Shown piece after piece: positions 21,201 through 34,330 of a DNA stretch of 64,000 bases. The notes under the pieces are model-generated. The model was not told where the DNA came from. It made no database searches and saw only the letters and a list, made by a program, of their open reading frames with translations. A program made the translations under genes and the position numbers. Every line of letters starts with the position of its first letter. Positions within the stretch are counted from its first letter, which is position 1. Source of the DNA: Campylorhamphus procurvoides (taxonomy: Eukaryota; Chordata; Aves; Passeriformes; Dendrocolaptidae); NCBI GenBank assembly GCA_013396655.1, contig WBMV01000128.1:744001-808000 (forward strand), given 5' to 3'.

Positions 21201-24200
21201 CCACTGTTTACTGTTCTTTATTAGAAGATTGAATTTATTCCCTGGAAATGTTCCGTGAGGTGCTTGCAATGCTCAACGTGCTGCAGTGCTCAAGGAAAAA
21301 AACAGGCAAACCAAAATTTGTATAGTATGATTTTTACAACCAAAATTCACTCTTTCATTTACTGAAGTGGTGCATATAAGATTATTTTCTTGTGTATGAA
21401 GGCTCTGGTTATTTTTCCAGAATTTATATTCAAAGTTACTCCTAAGGAGAGCACTTCAGTAGTTAAGCTAACTGACCTCTGCAATTAAAAGTAGCTGAAC
21501 AAGAAGTTAAAACAGAGGTTAAAATATTAACTATGACAACTGTCATAGTTGTGAATTTTTCAGCATATTATCAAATAGTATTTTTCATAGACATGCAGAA
21601 ACCTATTGTTCATTTGAGACTTTACCTAACTGGCAACAGCACAATCTTTTTTTAACCTTTTCTTTTACTTTGACATGAAAATACCAAAAGCAATTCTGAG
21701 GAGAACATCTCAGCTTTCACTTTTAGCATGTGCTAATGATGGTATAAAAATTAAACTATCATTTAACAAAGTGATAATATGATACTAAACATGATGAATC
21801 ACTCTGTTCTCACATATGTGATTCTGTGGTTTGTTCCTTGTGCTCTATACTAAATCAAATGCAAGTGCAAAGCAGTTTGTGTTAATTTTTATAGCCGTAC
21901 AATGTACCTGAAGACATTAAGGCTGCAGAAGACCAAAGAGTCCAGGTTTGGTGATCTTAGTTCATGACAATAACATGGAAAAAAAAATCCATATAGTGAA
22001 CATAACTGATTAAGGAGTCATGAAACCAAACCTGTCATATTTTAATGAAAAATAGCAAAAATAATGGTCATGCAGGTTTAAAAAATAATTTTACTTATTA
22101 ATTAAAAATAAGTATATCAATTGGAAAAAAAGTAAAGCACCCCTTAAATGTATGCACTCTTCTAGATCAAAAAGGTGATTTGAAAGGCAAAATAAACCTC
22201 TTTTCTTCTGCCATGAGTTCATGTGTACACACAGATGTTAATTTGGTAAACACTTGGTTAACTTCTGCTGGCCTGCATTAGCATCAGTTAAGATAAAAAT
22301 AGCGACTGTTGGTGAAGGAAACTGCAGTGCCGCTGTCAGATCCATAAATCAGAACTTACAGTGAAGAAAGTGGTTCAGCAGCTCTGCGTGGGCTTGGGCT
22401 GTGAGACCACCCAGCGGGGCAGAGCTCCATCCTGCTGTGCTGCAGCTTCCCTGTGTGACCTGAGCAGCCCGTCAGGGCCAGCCTCACCTTGGGCCAGTGG
22501 GGCTCACTGTGCTCCACCACTAGGACCTTGCTTACCCTGAAGTCAGCAGGCCTCCAAAACTAGCTCAGATTTTTTGTCAGTCTTGCACGTGCCCAGCGCT
22601 GCTGCAGCAGAAGAGCTCACGCACAACACCCAGCCTGGGGGCTGGCAAAGACATGTGTGCTTCCTCTTGCCCACCTGGCCTCAGTGGGGAATTTTTACAT
22701 CCAGCATCTCACAGAATGCAGCAGGGGTTAGTTCTGCCTTTGCAAATGCTGTGTGTAGGGGTGGGAGCAGGATACAGCAGATGGGAAACAGCCTGGATGC
22801 AATCCAATGTCTGCTCAGTGAACCAGTAAACAGACAGTTCATGTAAACTATAAGTGAGTTTCAGGTCTTCGCCACAACCTACTTAAAATCTCCAAGGCAG
22901 AGCCACAAAGTTTCCAAGGATGTTTTAAATTGTGTCTTGGTTGTTGGGCTTTTTTAATCCAGCACCATAAGCATGCAGCAGTCTGTGTGGGGAGGTGTCC
23001 TCTGCTGATGTGCACAAACATTGTAAAAATAAGGTGTTTTCATGCTTGAGAGGAATATTAAAGAGATGCTGTCAATTTTAAGCTTTGGAGGGAAAAACTA
23101 CTATTATTTTAAAGAAAAAAAGTGCTTTAACCTTTCAATAGCTGTTCTGCTTTTCTACAGTATTTGCTGAAATACCTTCTCAATGTTTAAAAAAACTAAC
23201 CTTTTTCAGCATCTAGGAAGTGTACAGCTTTGGAAGTGGAAGCTTAGGAACAAAGGAGCTTTGAAATGGGCTGTCTCCTCTTCAACTGCTCCAAATGTTT
23301 GACGTTGCTGTATCAGTTTGGTGCTGATAAAAGCTTACTGTTGTCTAGCCATAAGGAAAGTCATCTCTCTAAAGAACAGCTTAAATTATTAGTCAGTTGG
23401 GCATCTGAAATTAGAAATTTCTGCTGGTGCATCCCAGGCTTTGGAATGCTGTCCTATGAAATCCAACACTGCAGCCAGACAATTAGACCTGATACCAGGA
23501 AATTGCACATCCAAATTAAACGGAGTCCATGAAGTAAACCTTGAATATGATACGCACATGAAAACAGAGCCAAATTATGCACAAGTAATAAGACTTCATA
23601 TAAGACAATATGAAAATAAAAAGGACTCCTTTTTTCCATCCTTATTCACCACAAACATGATCTGGCTACATTGATATTAGGGGAAATATCCTGCCTCTAT
23701 GTGGAGAGGAATATCGTGCTAAAGTAGTAACAGAATAAGGTGGCATAGCCTAAAGAACAGTGAAGGAACTGGATCTGCTGAAGTAGGAAAACAGTTACTT
23801 CAACCTATAGAAAGAAGCAAGGAGTTTCCCTCATTATAGTTAGTGCATTTTGCAAAGTTCCTTACTTGTGTAGTGTAAGGCATAGCTCTATGCTTCTTCA
23901 AGCACATCTTGTAAAAGTTACTTTGTCTTGAAGCATAAGGATGTAGCAATCAAATGGAATTTGGAAGCATTTTTTGCTTTGGGCGGTAAGAAGCTTTCAA
24001 GGCTGGTTGTTGATTGAACAGGATGCTGCTATGAGGGGAGAAATTCAGGGATTCAACCCCACCTAGCTTGAGTCACTTGCTTTAGGCATTTGGATTGTCA
24101 CCTTAGCCTCTCTCTACAGTCAATAAAGACAGACATACCACCACAGATAGCCATCTGAGGAGCAATCACACTGTGCAACACATATGCACACAGCCTGGGT

Positions 24201-25002
24201 ACAGTCTGCTCCACAGCCATGTTGCAGAAGGACTACACCAGTAAGTGGGATGCCTCAGAGCACCTACACAGTATATAGTGCAACAGGACAATACAGTGTC
24301 CCACAAAACACACGAGTATTGTTTTCTGCACTGCGTTATTTGTTCTTTTTTTTTCTTTGGCCCATAGCACGGTAATGAATAGAAAGCTTTGCACGACCAA
24401 ACACCAATTTGTGGCTGATTACCTTACTCTAAAGGTCTTTATTCATGCACACCACATTCCTCTAAGGAATGTTTTAGGACCTGTTATAAAAATCATAAGT
24501 ATTGGTCTGAATCATTCCCAATTTTAAAATATTTTAGTTTAGTAACAGAATATCTCTTCTTATATATGCATGTGTCATTAAGATCACTGAAACATGATGA
24601 TGAACAATTTTGCAGTTCCTGGGTATCTGGAATTAGCAATCTCTCCTTATTTTTTGAAGTAACAATTACAATAAAAAGAGTTAGAAAAGTCAACAGTAAT
24701 GCTTAAAAATACTAATCATAAGACAGTGACTTAGAAATCAACCTATCTAGGATAGGCTTAGAAATAAGCCAAATGTATGCTTGCAGATAGGCATTCTCAA
24801 TTAGAAGTGTGGCCTCAAATGGTCCCTTTCCACGTCCCACACTGTATATCTCTCCTGTAGTTGTAAATAATTATGTTTTTATTTACAGAACTGTTCACTT
24901 CAGAAGCCTCTCCTCCATCTTTCTTCCAAGATCAAGACTGGAGACTGGAAAGCCAGTCAGAAATAAATCTTCCCTGTCATAGCTGACCATCACATTGATT
25001 CA
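18204..25002. other. Intergenic DNA between MBTPS2 and SMS
   Basis: AT-rich except for a GC-richer patch at about 22,320-22,840 in which I could not build a gene on either strand. Contains the 21,529 hairpin. Confidence 0.5.
21529..21550. repeat. 10-bp inverted repeat with 2-nt loop
   Basis: AACTATGACA, AC, TGTCATAGTT: a perfect 22-base near-palindrome in AT-rich intergenic DNA. Confidence 0.7.
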
Positions 25003-25306
25003 TTGGAGAGGGACTTTTCACAAGGGCACAAAGTGACGGGACAAGCAGAAACGGCTTTAAGATGAAAGAGGACAGGTTTGGGTTATGTAATAGGAAGGAA
25101 TTCTTTTCTGTGAGAGTGGTGAGGCCCTGGCACAGGTTGCCCAGAGAAGTTGTGGATGCCCCATCGCTGCAAGTGTTCAAGGCCAGGCTGGATGGGACTT
25201 TGAGCAACCTGACCTAGGGGAAGGTGCCCCTGCCAACAGCAGGGGTTGGAACTGGATGATCTTTAAAGTCCCTTTCAACCCGAACTATTCTAGAATCCTA
25301 TGATTA
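25003..25306 (+). mobile_element. CR1 3' end
   Basis: Runs from GGAGAGGGACTTTTCACAAG through GAGGCCCTGGCACAGGTTGC and GATGATCTTTAAAGTCCC to a terminal AGAATCCTATGATT. A 5'-truncated CR1 in + orientation. Confidence 0.93.
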
Positions 25307-28300
25307 CCAATTTGACATTGGATTCACAATCTGTATTTCTTCTACCTTCTGCCTTTTCCAGCACCTCTCCCACCTACCCACTTCAACTGCAGAGTTATTA
25401 GTATCTGCCTGCCTTTGTTTGGTCTGTAAATGCATGTTTTTTAAAATAAAAAGTGGGAATTTCTCAGCAAACCATTCCTATGAAGTCAGGAGGAAGGAAA
25501 GGAGGCAAACATCTGTGTGTTTTACTTTTGATTTAGCTGGGGACTTAATTAGTAAATATATTGGTCAAACTTTCTGGGGTTTTACATGCCTTTAAAAGGA
25601 ATTACTGTGGTGATATGATTGACAAGGACTGCTTATAGAATTATGACTCCCCACCTAATTATGTTCAGTTTGCCAGCTGTGGCAATTATTTGAAAGGCTG
25701 CACTTCTGGCCAGGGATTATTAGCATCTTATATATATATGCCAGGCTACATGTTTTCATACAATCTATTGCTTAATGCATTATCTGCCCTGAGGGCATTA
25801 GAGATGTTAGGGAAAAACCTGGATTCACATTGAAGGATAATTTGCTTTATGAAGAAAGACATTTTAACAGTGAGTAAGTGTTACTTGCACCATATAAAGA
25901 TGCGGCCAAGATTCTGGAAAGGGACTACTGAATCTGGGTACACTTTTAGGATTCCCAGTCTAAAGGATTTATTTTTTCAATGCAACAGAGCAGAAAATCA
26001 AGTCCTTTCAAAAGAGCCAACTTGCACACCAGAACCATTACTTACCACATACAAACATTTGTGTTTATATCTGTGGCTGTTTGTGACTTACTTCTCACTG
26101 AAATAAAAACCAAAAAGGTTGGAAAAACTGAAGACAGTTGCTACTAAGGGCACTAATTATATTATTACATACAATCATACTTGTTTTCAGGACAGCTGAA
26201 ATAATAGCAGCCTGGTTTAGTGCCCTTGAACCACTTTCTACTGGGTAATGGCACTTCACAGTAAAGTCTGCAATACATCTATTATCAAAATCAGCAGCAC
26301 CCTAAATATGACACTGAATAACCACATCAGGTGCTGAGAAAATCTTCACATCTGCCCACGCTTGGTTTCACTTCTTGGAGAACCAGGGAGATGATGGTCC
26401 AAGTCTCAGAATATTCCGGATTTTAAAAAACTGAACTAAGTTTTACAAGATCTGAATTAAAATCTTGGCTTGGCCACTGTACAACAGGAACAATATTTTT
26501 ATGATGTTTTGCTGATCTCTTTTATTTTCAGTATTTGGACCATAAACTCTCTGTGTAGAGACTCCCTTTCCTGAGTACAGTGATGTGAGGATATAACTCA
26601 GTTTGGAGAGGGGGGCCTCCAGGTATTCATACAAAGAGGGCTTGACAGTAGTGTGCACTGAAAAGACTTTCTAGAAATGAGGTTCTAGGTCTTGAACATG
26701 ATCTCTGTTACACAGTCCAAACCCCAAGAGCAGTATATGCATTTTGACAATTAACTCAGTCAAGAAGTCAGCAACCATGCAGGCAGAGCAAGAAAAAGCA
26801 GCTGTAAACAGCAGAGAAATCAGAAACTGGGGTGAATGAACATCATACAAAGGACTCGCAGCAGGAAGGGATGCAAATGACTAGTATCAAACTGAATAAA
26901 GTATGGTTTAGAAAAGAAAAAGGAAGGAAGAAGCACTAAGAACAGACAGTAGTTCTTTCAGAACAGGTTGAGCAAATAACTGTGCAGTTTGAATGGGGAG
27001 ATGGAGAAAGCTCCACTGATTTCTAAATAACAGGCAAAGATGCCCAGATAAATGAAAGATAATAAGATGAATTAAGTATCAAAGACAGAAGCAGGGCTAA
27101 AGTAGCATGCAGCAAATGAAAGACCAAGGTAACAAAGGGGAAATAATTGGGAGAGCATTGAAGAGGGAAGCCTCCAGTCAGCAAACATATTAAGTGATGA
27201 TCACAGGAAAGAAAGAAGAGAGAATGGAACTGAGGAGACAGGATGTTCAAAGGGGGAATGGGAGAGATGACTGGGGCCTGAAACTGCAAAAAGAGTGCAA
27301 GGATTAAAGAGAGGTAATACAAATAGCCATTGCTTTTCCGTCATTCAGAGGTCTCTCATCTTTTTTATTTCTTTTTAATCTCCCTGTCTTAGTCAGGCAC
27401 CACTTTTTGCATTTACACCAATTGCGTGCTGCATTACATATTCATAACATTTGTTTTTTCAAGCACCTTGCAATATGACCTTAGGTGAGGTTTAAGGTTT
27501 TATAGCAACCTTTTACCTACCCACCACCTCTGCTCAGGAAATTTCCAGTTCATTCCTGCCATGACTGAAATGCTACATGATAGCATCTTTGCAAAGCCTT
27601 CAGACGCAGCACAGGGCCAAAGCATCTTATTGCTTCTCAGTTAGCATTCTCTCAAAGTCAGTTTAATCCCAAATATTTAGTGCTGTAAGCAAGCAATTTC
27701 AGGAAATTAAATTGGAATTTCCCTATCTGTTTATGACATGGCAGTAATGACGGATTTTTATTTGTAGTTAAATATTTTCCTGCGGTGTTTACTAATTAAA
27801 CACTCAAGGCACACAGAGAAAGTGATTGTGGGCTTGACTGGAAGCCAGATGAAGGGAGAAAATTTCATTGATTCAGCTGTGTTTTAGAATTGATAAAACC
27901 AATCCTGATAGTGATTTGCAAATAAATGTGTGCATTTCACTAGTACATTGGAAGTGGGAACTCCTGCTTCTAAGGACAGGAACATTTACAAGACACTGAA
28001 CTCCTAAACAGTTTATAAATAGAGCTCTGAACAGTTGTGTTCAACAGAAGGATATACTGTAAACGTGTTACTTGAGGCTACTGTTCAGACAGACTGTATA
28101 GAATCCAGGCAATGAAATATGCCATGCATGATGGATGTCATATGAATAGGACTAGTCAGGCACTATCCCTTAAAGTAGAGCTCCATAAATTATTATAAGG
28201 GTAGAAGTGAGACTCACTAACAGAAGTAAGCCTAAAGCTAATGCTACTGACAACATGTAATTTGACTAGAAATATTGCCTATGAGCAGAAAACTATGGTC

Positions 28301-28417
28301 TATTTTCCCATCAAAAAAGTACCATTTTCATTTTGAACAAAACATAGGAAAAAAAATTAATGTGTTTTTAGTTTTACATTATTCATGAATGAAAAAGAAA
28401 AACAATAGGAAAATTGT
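25307..28417. other. Intergenic DNA
   Basis: No gene seen. Purine-rich on the + strand at about 26,900-27,300, which produces a long minus-strand frame of low complexity. Confidence 0.5.
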
Positions 28418-28866
28418 AGAATCAGAGTCATTAAGAATGGAAAAGACCTTTAAGATCAAGCAGTCCAACAGTCAACCCAGCACCACCACCGCGTTCAACG
28501 TTAAACCATGTCCTCCAGTGCCCTACCCACACGTTTTTGAACACTTCCAGGCATAGTGGCTTCAACGCTTCCCTGGCCAATGCCTTACAACCCTTTCTGT
28601 GAAGAAATTTTTCCTAATATCCAAACTAAACCTCCCCTGGTGCAACTCAAGGCCATTTCCTCTTGTCCTGTCAGTTGTTGTGTGGGAGAAGAGACTGATG
28701 CCCCCCTCTCTACACCCTCCTTTCAGGTAGCTGTAGAGTCAACCCAAGCCTGTTTTTTCTCCAGACTAAACAGCCCCACCTCCCTCAATTGCTCCTCATC
28801 AGACTTGTGCTCCAGCCTCTTCACCAGCTCCCTTTCCCTTCTCTGCACCCACTCCAGCACCTCAAA
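28418..28866 (-). mobile_element. CR1 copy, reverse orientation
   Basis: Reads as the reverse complement of a CR1 3' end: AATCAGAGTCATTAAGAATG at the left, then AAATTTTTCCTAATATCCAA, CTCAAGGCCATTTCCTCTTG and, at the right, CTTCTCTGCACCCACTCCAG. Confidence 0.93.
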
Positions 28867-30609
28867 TAAATCTAATTGAAAGTAAAGTCAACTTGTTGCC
28901 AAGTGATCAGTAATCTAAACAGTCCTATATACATAGTAATAATGGACTTGCTCTCTTGTCAGGAAATTGAAGAAATTTTTAAGAGTCCCTTAAGTTTACC
29001 CTGCAAAATCATAATCACGTGGTCTCATAACTAGGAGGGATCCAACAGCAGGAATGCTGACAAGAACATATTTTCAGGGAAGTGGAATGCCTAAAGAGTA
29101 AGGTGCTTACTACTGTTTTCTCCAACCATCTTTGCTTCCTCCTGCAACTCTCCTGTGGCTGCTCCCACTGTGGTCCCGTGGAGCTTGTTCCAATACATTA
29201 GAAAGTGCTGCAGCAGGTACCGTGTCTGCAGCTCAGACAGGCAGGAGGCCTCCAACATCATTACTCAGCTCCAGTTTATGACAGAATAAGCTTTTATCTT
29301 TAAGGGTCAGGCCTTTTGATCCAGCTAAATAGTTTCAACACAGGACAGTGTGTGGGAAAGCAGAGCTCTCTGCTGCTTCCACACTCTTGCAGTGCTGCAG
29401 CCAGCACAGGCTCCACACCAGGTCTGGCTGCACCGAGCTGCCCACATCACAAAGGACAACAAGTCCCATCCACCAGGAGTGCCCTGTGCTCCTTGTGTCA
29501 GTGACTCTCACTGGCAGAGTGTAACCATGTCACAGTGTAATAAAATCTGTGGGAAAGTTTTCTGAAAGAATAGAATCAGGCAACTGCATAATTATTTTTT
29601 TTTTAATCTGCATGACATATTGGCTAAAGTTAAGTTTTACGGCTTTTGTTTGACATAATCAAGAGTGGCTGTCACGCAGAAAACGAATTTTGTCTTTTCC
29701 TGAAATATTTTTATTGCAAAATCTGTTACTCAGCATTTGTTGGTGAAAAAATGAATTCATATGCTTTCTCCTTAGCTGTCGCACACTTCCTAAGCAAACA
29801 GCAAAAGTTAAAGGCTGGCAGTGCAGTATTGTTTATTGTTACATGGGTCTGTGTCAATTGGGGTATGTGCTGAAGAGAAATACAATAGTAAACACTTTAA
29901 AAGGAAATAAAGAGGAAAATGCAATCCAAGACTTTCATTTCAGCAATCTCAAATGTCTTTTTGAGTCAATGTCTTTTGGCATTGGCAGGACACCAATTTG
30001 AGCTCTTTTGGCACAACGAGACGCAGTATCATTGATTACAGCAGATGGAGCCCTTGAAACCAGGGCAAAACAGAAAAAGAAGTCGGGAAGTAGTGAGCAC
30101 TCAGAACACAGCAGCTCGAATTCATCAGAGTACAAGCACAATGCCATCCTATCCCTGCCTAGATCAGAAGAGATTTCATGATTTTTAGTACCCTGCAGGT
30201 AGGACAACACATTCTTTTCTTCTTACAACTTTACCCCTGCATAGTAACCATCCAAAAAAAACAGTGAAAGCATAGGAGCCAGACCAAACTAAATTACCCA
30301 CCATTTGCTTTAGGTCATAAAACCAATGTTTCTATCAAGTTTTAATTGAAAAATTAAAATGTTTCTACACCAGGAATTCTAATGCCTATTCATTGACATT
30401 TTTAATTTTGCATGTCATGCTACTGAAGTTGGGATTGCAAAATAACAGGAAATAAAATAGCTACTTGCTTTTTGTCGGAATTCACACACTCACAAACGTA
30501 AGACCCTGAATTAATAAACTTTAAAATACAGAAAATACAATTGCGTGCTATTGCATAAGATATTTGAAGTCCTTACATTACAGAACCCTGTATGAATAGC
30601 CTGCCTTCA

Positions 30610-30660
30610 TGTATATGCTTATTGAAGCATATATTCACCTTTGCTTATTGAAGCAACCGG
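30610..30660. repeat. Two copies of a small hairpin, TGCTTATTGAAGCA
   Basis: The 14-base self-complementary word (stem TGCTT/AAGCA, loop ATTG) occurs twice within about 35 bases. In the first copy the stem extends to ATATGCTT/AAGCATAT. Confidence 0.7.
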
Positions 30661-33600
30661 CACCTTCAATGCATATGCTTTGACAAAAAACTCAAGGGAG
30701 TTTTTTCCTTCTAATTTTGTCCAGGCAGAGGAAATTAATGAAGATTTAAATTTTGTATATGGAATTCTTTTGCTCTGCCTCTTTTAAGCCATTTTCAGAG
30801 TAAAAGTCAAAATAGATCCAGTACTCAAAAGTCCTGCCTTGGAAAATTATACTCAGGTGTTACAAGTACAACATAGCTGCAGGTTCTATTGGAAATCCCC
30901 TTAAAAATCTGAAAATTTTCCCTGTCAAGATTTTCACCTCTCACCTATTTTAAGAAAACCTTCCAGAATTCTGATGCTGGAAGGAAAAAAAAGCACCTAC
31001 ATTTGAACTTTGCATATGGTAAGTATTCCTATCTGATTACTTCTCCGATTTTCTTGTATTCTAGGTTAATGGTGCTGGCAATAATAGTTATTATATAAGT
31101 GTTGCATCCAAAACCTCCAAGCAAACTACATGTTATCTTTTCAACAACTGCTCGATCCTTGACGATATCTACACATACCATTTTGTGTTCATCAGAAGTT
31201 CTTTTTGTTTAAAATTTACAGAGTAAAGAAGAAAATTTAAAAAAAACAAACCTCAAAAGAACCAATGGTTAAATAACTGGAGAATATACTAAAGACTGTG
31301 TAAGGGATTACTCAAATAATATAAGGCAAGTAATAAAGAATCATTATGGAACACTGATGTAGAATATCATACACACTGTTCACAAGAGAAATTTATAGTT
31401 GGATTTGTATTTTTTAAAATGTCACAGCTGAAACAGTTTCTCTCCTCGTGGATTTACAAACTAATAGAAAAAGAAAATACTGTTACCACCACTTTTCAGG
31501 TGGAATAATCATGAGCAGTTTAAGAATTAAAACACTGATCTCCCTACTCCTTACCTACTGCTCTAGTTAGAAGACATTTCTTTCTCTCAAAGTATCAACT
31601 GAAATATTTTTGTCAATTCAAAAAGTCACTTTGCTGTAATTAGTGCCAGTTATTACTTTATTGAGTTCTGGTGAAGTTTTGGTAACAGATTGCAAGACAT
31701 TAATATCTTACCTTATCAACAGGGTTAGTATTTATATGTAGGTTTTGAAAGATTAATTACATTTTCTCTAAAATTTTTTTCTCTAAATTTGGTTTATTCA
31801 CTGTAGCTTTAATTGTGAAAGTATTTAGGTGAGCTATAGATCAGCCCCTTTGAATTATATTTTTGATTCTACATTCTGATTTAATTACCTTGCATTTAAA
31901 AAACATACAAATTTATAAATAGATGTTACCTGGCAACTTTTTAGAGGAACTGGCTGTGAATAACCACAAAGTCTTTCACAAGTTCTTTCAACATTTGTTC
32001 TGTAATGCCTTTAATGAACTCAAAGATGGTCTGACAGCCAATAAAATGAGATCATGGCCAGCTGAGTTGATCAGTATTGTCTTACTGTATTGTTTTGTCC
32101 CTTGGAAAACTCATCTCTCTTTCCTAAGCACATGCTGTTTCTTATCTACAATAGAAAAAATTTGTGCAAAAGTTTCTACTAAGGAGAAAACTTAAAAAAA
32201 GTAATCATGTCTCTAACTCCCCACATGGAAACCCTTATTTCATGTTGAGATATCTCTGAATAGAAGGAAATTAATTTCATTTGTGCAAAGCACTTCACTG
32301 ATGTGGAGTTCACCTGAACTATTCATAGTCAACAGATAGAAGTCTGCTCTGGTTTGGGTGAAATTAATCATGTCCTAAAACTGGCTCTCTGCTGGTTCTG
32401 AATGCAGTCAAGACAACCAGATCAAATACAGACTTCTGGACTGTAGACATCTGAGGTTAGATGAGATGAGCTTCATGCCCGGGACTCACAGGAGAGCCTG
32501 ATGTGGAACAGCTGTTCTGCACTGACACCTTGGCCTATTTAGACAGGCACCTTTATTTAATCTGGATTTCCCTTTGAGAAAGAGACCATTTTCTGCCATG
32601 GAATTTGCATTGCACTTGCAATCAAAGGGCTCACTCCTGACAGGCAAGATGGTAATACCTCATCTCATAGTAAAAAAACTGACCTTGTGAACATAAACCA
32701 ATAGCCCTTATAGAGTTATGAAGACATGTTTATAGTTTAATTGCAGCTAGTATGATTTATTAGCATGTATTTAAGCATTTTTTTCATTCTCCTTGGTTTT
32801 ATATTTTGAATGTAGTTACATACAATTCTGCCTGGAGAGTCAAATGACCCTCTAACAAAGAGTATTAGTCTAATCTTGTCTGCAGTGCACCAAACAAATT
32901 CTGGAATTCTGGCTCCCTTGAAGTCAGCAGTAAGACTGTCTTTGACTTTGGTGGCAACAGAATTTCATTTAAGAAATCCTGTATCCAGTATATAATACAG
33001 GTACAAGAATAAAATTCACATTATCATTTATCAGCATTTCTCACAGAGTGCACACTGAGGCATCATCACTCAAAAGGGAACTACAGAAGGTAACTAAAAG
33101 GAACAATTTTATGAGAAACAGCATTGTAAAACATGCATATGAAGTAAGGTATGTGCTACTGTCTCTAGTTCAGGTAAAACATCTTTTTCATTGTCTTTTT
33201 TTTATGCTACCTCTCTTTTTCTCATCTGCTTTACAGCCTCCTATGCTGCCTGGGTGAATTGTTCTAATTTTAATCAATTTGCTATCCATTCTTCTCTGTG
33301 CACAGTTTCCCTCCCTTCATATAAATGCTTTGATCAGAAAGAATATTATTTCCTTTATGTTATGAGAGACTAGGGTTACAAATTATCATCCCACGTATAT
33401 TTTTTACAAGGTATGAAAAGATATTCTCTCTCCCTGACCGGGTTGTTTTGTTTCGGATTAATTTTTTTTTTAAGATTTCATTGGTCTGATTTAATTTTTA
33501 CATTATTTCAACTATAGCTGCTAATGTTGTTCAGAAGAAAGGAGAATGGTGTCCACTGGATACAGAGCACTGTGATGAAAAAGAGGGGATTTACCTGTTC

Positions 33601-34224
33601 AGTGTGTTTTTTGATATCTAAGTTAATGTCTTCCTGAAGTCAAGTGCATAACATGGGAAATGATAACCAATAGACGAGATGTTGTGACTTGACTGGATTG
33701 GGGAAATCTGTGCATTACTGGTTTTTCAACAGCAGTCATTAGGAAATAGAGGTAAAACAGAAGAACAGAAAATAAACACACAAAACCAGCTCATGGTAAT
33801 AGAAGCATGATTCTGTTGTATTGATGATGGAGACAAGGGGAGGATTATCCTGAAGTCCCAACCATATTGCACATAGCCACCCCAAGCACTGGTTTTCTGA
33901 CCTCACCTAAGCTTGCCAACATTTTGCTTTGCGTGCAGGGAAACAAGGCATCAGAATCCAATTTTTTTCTGTTATGTTCCTTTTGATCGTGAACCACAAG
34001 TCCTGTCCTGTGCCTGGGTCTGTAAGTCACCACCTGGGAGTGGTTAAGATATTCTAACAAGCTGATGCAGCCATCAGACCTAACTTCTGTAGCTTAGGTC
34101 ATAAAGGAAGACTAGTGCTAGCAGGCCCTATTGATGCCTGAGGAGGTGTATGCAGACTATGTGACATTCATGATAAAGAGGTGGACAAACCAGGAAAGTA
34201 TTTTTGTTGTTGTCCAAGATCATG

Positions 34225-34330
34225 ATCATCTGATGTGGTACTGGGAATCACCTGATGAGCTGCCCATGGGATCAGATGATGACTGAGGATGAAGAGGGAG
34301 TGGGGGAGGTCATCTGATAGAAGATATAAA
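34225..34330 (+). promoter_or_regulatory. E-box cluster followed by a TATA-like box
   Basis: Four E-boxes (CATCTG 34227, CACCTG 34249, CAGATG 34273, CATCTG 34311) lie within 90 bases, and TATAAAAAG follows at 34325. ATCATCTGAT (34225-34234) and ATCAGATGAT (34271-34280) are exact inverted copies. No open frame of note lies downstream, so any transcript would be non-coding or LTR-derived. Confidence 0.3.

Noticed and set aside
27023..27322. 99-codon minus-strand hydrophobic frame
   Set aside because: It comes from a purine-rich plus strand (Leu/Phe/Ser-biased reading) and has no gene context.
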